A DNA stretch of 64,000 nt, from contig NZ_MQWC01000004.1 in assembly GCF_002954405.1 (NCBI RefSeq), forward strand, positions 1,386,301 to 1,450,300, given 5' to 3'. Under the pieces are notes generated by a model, which saw nothing but the letters and a program-made list of their open reading frames with translations, did not search any database and was not told where the DNA came from. The first letter of the stretch is position 1. Every line of letters starts with the position of its first letter. Positions 8,373-15,872 of the stretch are shown here, piece after piece. Origin of the DNA: Salinibacter sp. 10B (GTDB lineage: Bacteria; Bacteroidota; Rhodothermia; Rhodothermales; Salinibacteraceae). Position numbers and translations under genes: made by a program.

Positions 8373-9293
8373 TTATGCTGCAGAAGAAAGGCGATACGCC
8401 CGTCGAAGCGCCCCAACCACGGGTTCCTTTTCCAGAAATGCCACCGAACACGCCGGGAAATGCTCCCCAAGGATTCGCTGTAGAATGTCAGCGTAGTGGC
8501 TGTTCTGAACCATTCCCCCGAGCATCGTGATGCGCGGCTCCAATCCCTCCACTCCGTCCAACACCCAGCCCACCTGTTCGGCGAGATTGGATGCCTGGGT
8601 GACGAGAATGTCCGACGCAACCGCATCGTCGTTCGCCGCCGCTTCTACCACCAGTGGCGCAACCGACTGCACCTTGAAATCCTCCTGATACACCCGGTGA
8701 ATGAGGCATTCTCGGTCGGTCACCCCGCAGTGTTCGCGTAGACGAGAACGAAGATCCGTGGTGTCCCCCCCATCATAATCTTCCGCGACCGCCCGCAAAC
8801 CGGCCTGTCCGATGGCGTATCCACTTCCCGGATCGCCCAGAATGTGTCCCCATCCCCCCGCTCGCAAGAGGGTTTCCTCCTGGCCCCGCGCCAGTACCAC
8901 CGACCCGGTTCCCGCAATCAAAATGAGGCCACTTCCAAGATCGTAGGCCGCATCAAGCGCGATAAGGGCGTCGTGAACCACCTCGACGTGAACCGTCGTC
9001 TCCGGTCCGGCGAACGCCTGACGCACAGCATCGGCGAGAACCTCCTGCTCGCCGGACCGCCCCGCCCCAGACACGCCTGCACACACCGACAAACGGTCGA
9101 TCGGAGGAGCGTCTTGAATTGCATCGTGAATGAGTTCGACGAGAATCTCGGCGGCCCGGTCCATGCCAACCCGGTTGGGATTCGCCCCCTCTCCGCGGCA
9201 CTCAATAGACGACGCGCGTCCGTCGATTTCGCCTCTAAGAAGCGTCTTCGACCCTCCGGAATCGAGCCCAACGACCAGATGTGTTGCAGCCAC
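8373..9293 (-). CDS. BadF/BcrA-type ATPase, probable N-acetylglucosamine kinase
   Basis: About 306 aa, an ASKHA-fold sugar kinase that would convert GlcNAc to GlcNAc-6-P in the cytoplasm. The phosphate-1 loop is VVGLDSGGSKT at the N terminus; phosphate-2 is LIAGTGSVV in mid-protein, followed by GGWGHILGDPGSGYAIG; an adenosine motif MLGGMVQNS lies near the C terminus. Many BadF-family members are benzoyl-CoA reductase subunits or activases, but this single-domain length and the adjacent nagB point to the GlcNAc-kinase branch. I took GTG 9293; GTG 9311 is possible, and the open frame continues further without family similarity. It is divergent from nagB across a promoter region carrying LacI-type operators. 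Confidence 0.82.
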   Translation of the reverse strand: MAATHLVVGLDSGGSKTLLRGEIDGRASSIECRGEGANPNRVGMDRAAEILVELIHDAIQDAPPIDRLSVCAGVSGAGRSGEQEVLADAVRQAFAGPETTVHVEVVHDALIALDAAYDLGSGLILIAGTGSVVLARGQEETLLRAGGWGHILGDPGSGYAIGQAGLRAVAEDYDGGDTTDLRSRLREHCGVTDRECLIHRVYQEDFKVQSVAPLVVEAAANDDAVASDILVTQASNLAEQVGWVLDGVEGLEPRITMLGGMVQNSHYADILQRILGEHFPACSVAFLEKEPVVGALRRAYRLSSAA

Positions 9294-9367
9294 GTGACCT
9301 GTACCATCCACATTCAGAAAAACGACGCAAACGCTCCTTTGTGAGCCGCTCCTTGCTTTCCAATTGT

Positions 9368-9375
9368 GGGACCGG
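9368..9375. promoter_or_regulatory. GGGACCGG motif, badF/nagB region
   Basis: This octamer recurs in the susCD and GMC/nagB-lmbE promoter regions. Here it lies in an imperfect dyad flanked by TTGT and ACAA (9364-9383). Confidence 0.4.
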
Positions 9376-9425
9376 CCGTACAAGAACAATGAACAACAAC
9401 GGAACTCCGCGGACCGTCCGCAAGA

Positions 9426-9462
9426 TGAAACCGATTCCATAGCAAATTTGGAAGCGATTCCA
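9426..9462. promoter_or_regulatory. Tandem LacI-type operators in the badF/nagB divergent promoter
   Basis: Two 14-bp sites have centres 23 bp apart: TGAAACCGATTCCA at 9426-9439 and TGGAAGCGATTCCA at 9449-9462. The second is the exact reverse complement of the site before susC at 10699-10712. A CG centre with TGGAA arms is typical of LacI-family operators. The LacI gene at 22698 is the natural candidate to bind here. The 322-bp region 9294-9615 holds no gene. Confidence 0.65.
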
Positions 9463-9615
9463 TCCTCACAACCGATTGATAGAACTTGCTCGGATGACTT
9501 CTTTTAAGACAGTTCTTCCCTGAAATGGCGGTGCAGCTTTCCTCTTCGCTCCTGCCCGCTTCCTACGAGACGGCTCGTGTTGAGCCTGTTTTTCCCTCAT
9601 TGCTCTTGCAGTGCC

Positions 9616-10386
9616 ATGCTGGTAGAAGTTGTCGACAATTACGAATCGCTCAGCGCCCGGGCCGCCGAGGTTGTCATTCAGCAGATCCGAAAAAAGCCAG
9701 ACAGCACCATCGGGTTCGCAACTGGCGGCACGCCGAAAGGCCTGTACGACCGGCTCATCCAAGCACACCAGGAGCGGGGCCTGGACTTCTCAAAGCTGAC
9801 GACCTTCAACCTGGACGAATACGTAGGGCTTCCGCCCGAGCACGAACAGAGCTACGCCCACTACATGTGGTCCAACCTCTTCGACCACGTGAACGTGACC
9901 GAGAGCCGGGTGCACATTCCTCACGGCATGGCCGACGACATTGACGAGCACTGCCAGTGGTACGAACGACGCATTCAGGAGGCCGGCGGCATTGACCTGC
10001 AAATCCTGGGCATCGGGGCCAACGGCCACATTGCGTTCAATGAGCCGGGATCATCGCTCGGCTCGCGCACCCGCATCAAAACGTTGACCTCGAAGACCGT
10101 TGAAGACAATGCGCGGTATTTCGAGGATCCCGACATGGTGCCAGAGTACGCCATCACGATGGGCGTCGGGACAATCATGGAGGCCGAGGAGGTTCTGCTG
10201 CTAGCAAGCGGAGAGCGGAAGTCTCGTGCCATCAAAAAGACACTGGAAGGCCCCCTTACGGCCATGGTCCCGGCCTCGATGGTGCAGATGCACCGCTTTG
10301 CCCATGTCGTGCTCGACGAGGAGGCCGCCTCGCGACTCGACTACCGGCATCACCACGGCATCGCCGAACCCAAAGACGACGCATAG
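9616..10386 (+). CDS. nagB: Glucosamine-6-phosphate deaminase
   Basis: A 256-aa cytoplasmic enzyme converting glucosamine-6-P to fructose-6-P and ammonia. Its length and motifs are classical: FATGGTPKGLYDRL (phosphate binding), FNLDEYVGL with the catalytic Asp, and LGIGANGHIAFNEPGSSL with the active-site His. I chose ATG 9616 (MLVEVVDNYES); the frame is open 13 codons further upstream to 9577 without similarity. It is divergent from the kinase and is followed by a strong terminator. A second NagB-like domain is fused to a LmbE deacetylase at 27750-29720; this stand-alone copy is the better candidate for the deaminase reaction. Confidence 0.95.
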   Translation: MLVEVVDNYESLSARAAEVVIQQIRKKPDSTIGFATGGTPKGLYDRLIQAHQERGLDFSKLTTFNLDEYVGLPPEHEQSYAHYMWSNLFDHVNVTESRVHIPHGMADDIDEHCQWYERRIQEAGGIDLQILGIGANGHIAFNEPGSSLGSRTRIKTLTSKTVEDNARYFEDPDMVPEYAITMGVGTIMEAEEVLLLASGERKSRAIKKTLEGPLTAMVPASMVQMHRFAHVVLDEEAASRLDYRHHHGIAEPKDDA

Positions 10387-10408
10387 CCGTCGGTCCAGCT
10401 CTACCCCC

Positions 10409-10446
10409 CCCGGCCGCTCCGGAATTGGAGCCGCCGGGCTTTTTAT
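10409..10446 (+). terminator. Rho-independent terminator after nagB
   Basis: A 12-bp stem with one mismatch (10409-10420 with 10427-10438), a GGAATT loop, and a CTTTTTAT tail, 23 bp past the nagB stop. Confidence 0.85.
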
Positions 10447-10466
10447 TTGTGCGGCGTCTGAGCGGA

Positions 10467-10489
10467 CGTGCACAACCTTGTTGTGCACG
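10467..10489. repeat. Perfect inverted repeat between nagB and susC
   Basis: Ten-bp arms CGTGCACAAC and GTTGTGCACG with a CTT centre. There is no T tract after it, so it looks more like a binding site or a stable RNA hairpin than a terminator. The wider gap 10387-10947 has no gene. Confidence 0.5.
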
Positions 10490-10663
10490 CGGAGGCCTGC
10501 ACGGTTCCGCCCCCCCCAGCAACGTCCATCGAGCCGCTCTATCCGCGACGACCATGACGAAAAGTGTCTTTAATTTTTTTGGCATTCCCCGTTAATGTTC
10601 GTTGACCCTCCAACCCGGAACCCCTTCCACCTTGAATTATGGACCAAACGGCGAATTTTCCAC

Positions 10664-10683
10664 ATTTGGGACCGGTCCCAAAT
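10664..10683. promoter_or_regulatory. Perfect 20-bp palindrome upstream of susC
   Basis: The arms are ATTTGGGACC and GGTCCCAAAT, with no spacer. It lies 16 bp upstream of a LacI-type operator and contains the GGGACCGG octamer also found at 9368 and 27563. It is a probable operator for a second regulator, or for the same one with relaxed specificity. Confidence 0.6.
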
Positions 10684-10698
10684 TTACCAGTCCCGCAC

Positions 10699-10712
10699 TG
10701 GAATCGCTTCCA
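10699..10712. promoter_or_regulatory. LacI-type operator upstream of susC
   Basis: The sequence is TGGAATCGCTTCCA, the exact reverse complement of the site at 9449-9462. It ends 15 bp before the candidate -35 box of the susC promoter. Confidence 0.65.
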
Positions 10713-10727
10713 ATGTTTAATGATTCC

Positions 10728-10757
10728 TTGACCCACCCAGAAAAAACGCGCTATCAT
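10728..10757 (+). promoter_or_regulatory. Candidate promoter for susCD
   Basis: TTGACC (10728-10733) and TATCAT (10752-10757) are separated by 18 bp. This resembles a sigma-70 promoter; the Bacteroidota housekeeping sigma factor often uses other motifs, so this is tentative. Confidence 0.3.
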
Positions 10758-10947
10758 GAGGTAGTACTTTCACGGGCGCTCCGATTCGTACGGAATGTCA
10801 CAGACGCCGTCTCTTCTCGCACTGAGCACGGTCCCCCATATTACCTCGGATCGCGCCCTATCAGATACGCCGGCAGTCAAGCGGGTTCTTAACGTTCGTC
10901 GCCCCACACCCGGCACTCGCTATTTTATCATGCATCGCAGAACCGCT

Positions 10948-13900
10948 ATGATACGCCGATACGCGTTCTATTCTCAATCATTACTGGTCGGCCTCTTTGT
11001 CGCCGGCCTTCTCCTTTTGGGAGTTTCAACGGCGCACGCCCAGGAGTTCACGGTTGAAGGAACCGTACTGGACGCTGAGACCGGTACCACCCTGCCGGGC
11101 GTGAACGTCGTGCAAGTCGGAACTCAGCGGGGAACCTCCACCGGTCCCGACGGCACTTTCGAACTCGACGTTTTGAGCGAGGACGCTACCCTCCGCTTCT
11201 CCTTCGTCGGGTATCAAACCCAAACTGTCGACCTCAACGGTCGCTCGGAACTGACGGTGGAGCTGCAGACGCAGGCGCAGGAGCTGGACGGCGTTGTCGT
11301 TACCGCGCTGGGAATTGAGCGACAGCAGCGCTCTGTTGGGTATGCCACCAGCCAGATTGAAGCCCAGGACATCGTGGACGCCGCGGAGTCCAATCCGGCC
11401 AATCTTCTGCAGGGCAATGTCCCCGGACTCGTCGTAAGTCCAAACGCAGGAGGCCCGAACTCCTCGACAAACATTAAGATTCGCGGGACCTCTGCGATTG
11501 GAGCCGATAACGATCCACTCTTCATTGTGGACGGTGTGCCCATCGACAACTCCGTGTTCGGCTCCGCCGGACGATTTGGAGGGCGAGACGGCGGAAGTGC
11601 GCTCTCAGTCATCAATCCGGACAACATTCAAAATATTTCGGTTCTGAAAGGCGCCGGTGCCGCAGCACTGTACGGCAGTCGTGCTCGCGACGGCGTGGTG
11701 CTCGTAGAAACGAAGTCCGGACGGACGGCCTCTCCGAGCGGATACAACGTCAGCTACACGTCGACGCTTACGGCCCGCAATGTGATCGGTGGCTTTACCG
11801 ACTACCAGCAGCAGTACGGCCAGGGCCAGCGCGGCAACGCGCCGACGACAGAGGCAGAAGCCGAAGAGGCCGGTCTGTCGAGCTGGGGCGCACGGTACAG
11901 CCAGGTCGACCAGGCCATTCAATTTGACGGAGAAACGCGTCCCTACACGAACACCCTGGACCGAACGGGCTTCTACGAGACGGGTCTTTCCCAGAAGCAC
12001 TCCCTTGCGCTGAGTTCGGGATTCGACAACGCGTCCTTCCGCCTTTCTGGATCGTACCTGAACGATCAGAGCGTTGTCCCGAACACAGGCTACCAGCAGG
12101 GCAACATCTCGTTTAGCGGCCAGGCATCGTTCGGCAACCTGGAGGCCGACGCGAAAGCAACCTACGTGTCGGAGCTGTACGAGAATCGGGTCTACCTGAA
12201 CGACGCGCCACGGAACCCCAACTACCTCACCTTCCTGCTTCCCAGCAACATTCCGCTGAGCGCGCTGAAGCCGGGATACGTCACGAACAGCGCCGGAAAC
12301 ACCGTAGAGAAGCAGGTGACCAGTTCGGTGTTCCAGACAAACCCGTACTGGGCGGCCAATCGGATGAGCGCGGACGACGATAAGGACCGCCTTCTGAGTA
12401 CCGTGCAGCTCAACTATGAGTTTAGTGACTGGATCAGCCTGCAGGCGCAGACCGGCCTGGACTTCTACACCCTGCAGCGAGAGACTGTGGACGCCTACGG
12501 GACGGCGTTTGCCCCAGGCGGAAATCTCACGATCTCTGAGCAGCAGGTCTGGGAGAGCAACACGAAAGTTCTGCTGTCCGGTACGCCGCAGCTGACGGAC
12601 GACGTGTCCCTACGCCTCGACCTTGGCGGAAACCTGCGCCACCGGGTCTCGGAGGGAATTACCGTGAACGGCGGCGGCATGATTACGCCCTACTTCCGTC
12701 ACATCTCAAACCTCTCGAGCCGAACGTCGTCCAACGACATCAGCAAGCAGCAGATTCGCTCGTTCTTCGGCTCGGCAGCCTTCGACTACAACGAGTTTGC
12801 GTTCCTGACCGTCACGGGCCGCAGCGACTGGTCCTCGACGCTTCCGACGGAAAACATTCCGTTCTTCTATCCCTCCGTGAGCGGAAGCTTCGTCTTCACC
12901 GAGCCGTTTGAGCTGCCGGAGTGGTTCAACTACGGTAAGCTCCGGGCTGCCTGGGGCCAGATCGGAGGCGACACGAGCCCGTATCAGCTGAACCCGACGT
13001 ACTCCTTCCTGGAGTCGCATCAAGGACAGCCGCTCGGGCTGATTTCTCAGAATAGCGTTCCGAACTCGGACCTGAAGCCAACGACGACCACGGAAACGGA
13101 GGTTGGTCTTGAGACGCAGTTCTTCGATGATCGCTTCGGCATCGACCTTACCTTCTACCGCCGAAACACGGTCGACCAGATCCTGACGGCGACGGTATCG
13201 GGGACTTCGGGATACCGCAGCCGCGTCATCAACAGCGGAGAGATTCAAAACTCCGGTGTTGAACTGCTACTGAGCGGCTATCCGATCGTCGGCGACAACT
13301 TCAGCTGGGAAGCCGGCCTGAACTTCGGTGCCAACCGGAACGAGGTGAAGTCGCTGTCGGAAGGCCTAGACATCCGTCTCGATGCCGCCAATCGCGTCGG
13401 AACGGCGAATATTGCTCAGATCGTCGGCGAGGCGGCCAACGTGATGTACGGACACACCTACGTCCGTGACGATCAGGGCCGCATCGTCCACGATGAAAAC
13501 GGCGTGCCTCTTCAGGGCCCGACGGAAGTGCTGGGATCAGGCGCTCCGGACTGGACCGCCGGCTTCTCCAACACGGTCTCCTACGAAGACTTCACGCTCA
13601 ACTTCCTGGTCGACGCGAAGTGGGGCGGACAGATCTTCTCGGGCACCAACGCCAACGCCTTCGCCAATGGCCTCCACAAGGAAACGCTCGAAGGTCGAGC
13701 GGCCTGCGAGGAGGCAGCTGGCTCGGGTCAGTATCCGGACGACTGCTTTAACGGCGGCGGTGTCATCGGAAGTGTGAATGCCGATGGCGAAGTGGTTGTC
13801 GACCGTGAGAATGACGTGGGTGCACGGCCGTCCGAGTACTACGGCGCCATTGCCGGCAACATCGCCGAGGAGTTCGTCTACGACGCGAACTTCGTGAAGC

Positions 13901-14127
13901 TGCGTCAGGTGCGGCTCAGCTACGGCCTCCCGTCGAGCCTCATCGACCAGACCCCCCTCAGCGGCGCCCAGCTCTCCCTGGTGGGTCGAAATCTCTTCTA
14001 CATCTACGACTCGGTTCCGAACGTGAGTCCGGAATCGAGCTACAACAGCAGCAGTGCCCCGGGCTTCGAGCAGGCCGGCGTGCCGGAAACCCGAAGCATT
14101 GGCTTCACGGTGAACGTGCAGTTCTAA
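10948..14127 (+). CDS. SusC/RagA-family TonB-dependent outer-membrane transporter
   Basis: A 1059-aa outer-membrane porin for oligosaccharide import. A signal peptide (1-31, ending AHA) is followed by a carboxypeptidase-regulatory-like domain (FTVEGTVLDAETG, about 33-110). Next comes the SusC signature VVVTALGIERQQRSVGYA, a plug domain (IKIRGTSAIGADNDPLFIVDGVPID), and a C-terminal beta barrel ending in Phe. ATG 10948 gives the cleanest signal peptide; ATG 10930 is 6 codons upstream. SusD follows 58 bp downstream, then a GH20 gene, so the cargo is probably a GlcNAc-containing glycan. Two palindromes precede the promoter. Confidence 0.96.
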   Translation: MIRRYAFYSQSLLVGLFVAGLLLLGVSTAHAQEFTVEGTVLDAETGTTLPGVNVVQVGTQRGTSTGPDGTFELDVLSEDATLRFSFVGYQTQTVDLNGRSELTVELQTQAQELDGVVVTALGIERQQRSVGYATSQIEAQDIVDAAESNPANLLQGNVPGLVVSPNAGGPNSSTNIKIRGTSAIGADNDPLFIVDGVPIDNSVFGSAGRFGGRDGGSALSVINPDNIQNISVLKGAGAAALYGSRARDGVVLVETKSGRTASPSGYNVSYTSTLTARNVIGGFTDYQQQYGQGQRGNAPTTEAEAEEAGLSSWGARYSQVDQAIQFDGETRPYTNTLDRTGFYETGLSQKHSLALSSGFDNASFRLSGSYLNDQSVVPNTGYQQGNISFSGQASFGNLEADAKATYVSELYENRVYLNDAPRNPNYLTFLLPSNIPLSALKPGYVTNSAGNTVEKQVTSSVFQTNPYWAANRMSADDDKDRLLSTVQLNYEFSDWISLQAQTGLDFYTLQRETVDAYGTAFAPGGNLTISEQQVWESNTKVLLSGTPQLTDDVSLRLDLGGNLRHRVSEGITVNGGGMITPYFRHISNLSSRTSSNDISKQQIRSFFGSAAFDYNEFAFLTVTGRSDWSSTLPTENIPFFYPSVSGSFVFTEPFELPEWFNYGKLRAAWGQIGGDTSPYQLNPTYSFLESHQGQPLGLISQNSVPNSDLKPTTTTETEVGLETQFFDDRFGIDLTFYRRNTVDQILTATVSGTSGYRSRVINSGEIQNSGVELLLSGYPIVGDNFSWEAGLNFGANRNEVKSLSEGLDIRLDAANRVGTANIAQIVGEAANVMYGHTYVRDDQGRIVHDENGVPLQGPTEVLGSGAPDWTAGFSNTVSYEDFTLNFLVDAKWGGQIFSGTNANAFANGLHKETLEGRAACEEAAGSGQYPDDCFNGGGVIGSVNADGEVVVDRENDVGARPSEYYGAIAGNIAEEFVYDANFVKLRQVRLSYGLPSSLIDQTPLSGAQLSLVGRNLFYIYDSVPNVSPESSYNSSSAPGFEQAGVPETRSIGFTVNVQF

Positions 14128-14185
14128 CACTGCGCTGAGGCCCTCAACGACACTGCACGTACTTAGCACTCAACTACCTACTGTT

Positions 14186-15769
14186 ATGAATTGGACTCGA
14201 CTCACACGATTACTTCCCTCCCTGGTCGCGATCGGGGCCCTGGCACTCGTCCTGACCGCCTGCGACGGCCTCAGTGACTTTGGGGACATGAACCAGGACC
14301 CGACGTCTACAAACAATCTGTCGCCGGGCATTGAATTCTCGACCATACAGCTCGGCACGGCGGGCAGCCGCTACGAGGTCTGGCGTCACAACCTCATTTA
14401 CACCGCCCAAATTGCCCAGCAGGTGGTGCATCCCGGCGGCGTTGGGGCCGGGAGCCAAAACGGATACGTTAGTTCGTGGTCCGGTGCGTTCTTCGGTGCC
14501 AATTACTACGGGGGCGCGAACGGGAATAACATCACGGCCAACGTGAAAAACATCGTGAACCTCGTGAATCGCCTCGAAGGACAGCCGGATCAGGTTAACC
14601 GGCTGGCCGCCGCCCGCATCTGGAAGGCGCTGATCTTCCAGCGCCTCACCGATACGTACGGGGACGTGCCGTACTTCGAAGCGGGCCAGGGCGCCATCGA
14701 CGGCAACTTCTCACCGGCCTACACACCGCAGGAGGAAATTTACGAGGACCTGCATCGCGAGCTGCGAGCGGCCGTCAATCAGTTCGATTCCTCGCGCCCG
14801 ATGTACGGGTCTTCTGACCTCGTCTTCGGTGGCGACATCGAAAAGTGGAAACAGTTCGCCAACTCGCTGCAGCTGCGACTGGCGATGCGCATCAAGGACG
14901 TGGAGCCGGACTCAGCCCGCATCTGGGCAGAAGAGGCTATCAACTCCGGCGTGATGCAGGGCATGGAGGATGAGGTCTACATCAATCACCAGAATGGACC
15001 CACCTCCAACTCCGCCGTGGCGTACAATACAAACGCCATCGGCGAGGTCTGCGAGGCCTTCCGGGGATCCTGCCCGTACCTGTCCGAGGAGATGGTCACC
15101 TGGATGAAGGACAACAACGACCCGCGCCTGCCGCACGTCGGGGCAGTCTTCGCCGTCGGTGAAGCCTCTGACGCCGAGACCGATCCGGCTGCCCAAAAGG
15201 GCATGCCTGCGGGCGTCACCACGACCGAGTTGCCCGATGACCCGGGCACTTACTCTCGGATCAACCCGAATCTCACCGATTTGGACGATCCGTTCTACCT
15301 CCTGAGTTATGCAGAGGTCGAGTTCATGCTGGCCGAAGCCCAGGTGGAATGGGGCATCGCGCCCAACTCCGCCGAGGCCCACTATGAGGCCGGCGTTGAG
15401 GCGGCCATGAAGAAGCTTGAGCGCTACGGAAGCGCGAGCTTCACCAGCTCGGAAATCAAGAACTACTACAACAACAGCAATCCTTTCCCTTCGGGAGAGG
15501 AGGCGCAGCTGGAGGCCATCAACACGCAGTACTGGGCCGCCACCTTCCCCCATGGCCTGGAAGCCTGGGCCAACTGGAAGGTAACGGGCTATCCTGAGCT
15601 GACCCCGCCCGACGAGCAGGGCTCTACGCAGGGACAGATCATCCGTCGCCTTGCCTATCCGCAGGAAGAGGGCGACCTCAACAGCGATAACTACAACGAG
15701 GCGCTCAATCGACAGGGCATTACCCAGAGCAATCGGCTCACCGCTCGCATGTGGTGGGACGCTCAGTAG
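14186..15769 (+). CDS. SusD/RagB-family surface glycan-binding lipoprotein
   Basis: A 527-aa partner of the SusC transporter that captures glycan at the cell surface. The signal peptide ends in a lipobox, LTAC (Cys25), so it is lipid-anchored. The following FGDMNQDPT segment, the tetratricopeptide-like helices (AARIWKALIFQRLTDTYGDVPYFEA) and the C-terminal YWAATFPHGLEAWANWKVTGYPEL segment are typical of the SusD superfamily. It is probably co-transcribed with susC. An attenuator-like terminator follows, before the GH20 gene. Confidence 0.95.
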   Translation: MNWTRLTRLLPSLVAIGALALVLTACDGLSDFGDMNQDPTSTNNLSPGIEFSTIQLGTAGSRYEVWRHNLIYTAQIAQQVVHPGGVGAGSQNGYVSSWSGAFFGANYYGGANGNNITANVKNIVNLVNRLEGQPDQVNRLAAARIWKALIFQRLTDTYGDVPYFEAGQGAIDGNFSPAYTPQEEIYEDLHRELRAAVNQFDSSRPMYGSSDLVFGGDIEKWKQFANSLQLRLAMRIKDVEPDSARIWAEEAINSGVMQGMEDEVYINHQNGPTSNSAVAYNTNAIGEVCEAFRGSCPYLSEEMVTWMKDNNDPRLPHVGAVFAVGEASDAETDPAAQKGMPAGVTTTELPDDPGTYSRINPNLTDLDDPFYLLSYAEVEFMLAEAQVEWGIAPNSAEAHYEAGVEAAMKKLERYGSASFTSSEIKNYYNNSNPFPSGEEAQLEAINTQYWAATFPHGLEAWANWKVTGYPELTPPDEQGSTQGQIIRRLAYPQEEGDLNSDNYNEALNRQGITQSNRLTARMWWDAQ

Positions 15770-15811
15770 AATCATTCTGAGCCCGTAGCCTTTTCCTGCA
15801 TTCCCCGACCG

Positions 15812-15851
15812 AAAGAGGCGGGTCGCGCAAGCGGCTCGCCTCTTTTCTTTT
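15812..15851 (+). terminator. Terminator between susD and the GH20 gene
   Basis: A 15-bp imperfect stem (15812-15826 with 15831-15845, two mismatches), a GCAA tetraloop and a TTTTCTTTT tail. The GH20 start is only about 20 bp further on, so this may tune the relative expression of susCD and GH20. Confidence 0.75.
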
Positions 15852-15872
15852 CCACTACCGCCCCCTTGCCTC

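Noticed and set aside
10795-10947. A 51-codon N-terminal extension of the SusC gene
   Set aside because: The extra residues precede a clean signal peptide and overlap the promoter region, so the downstream ATG was used.
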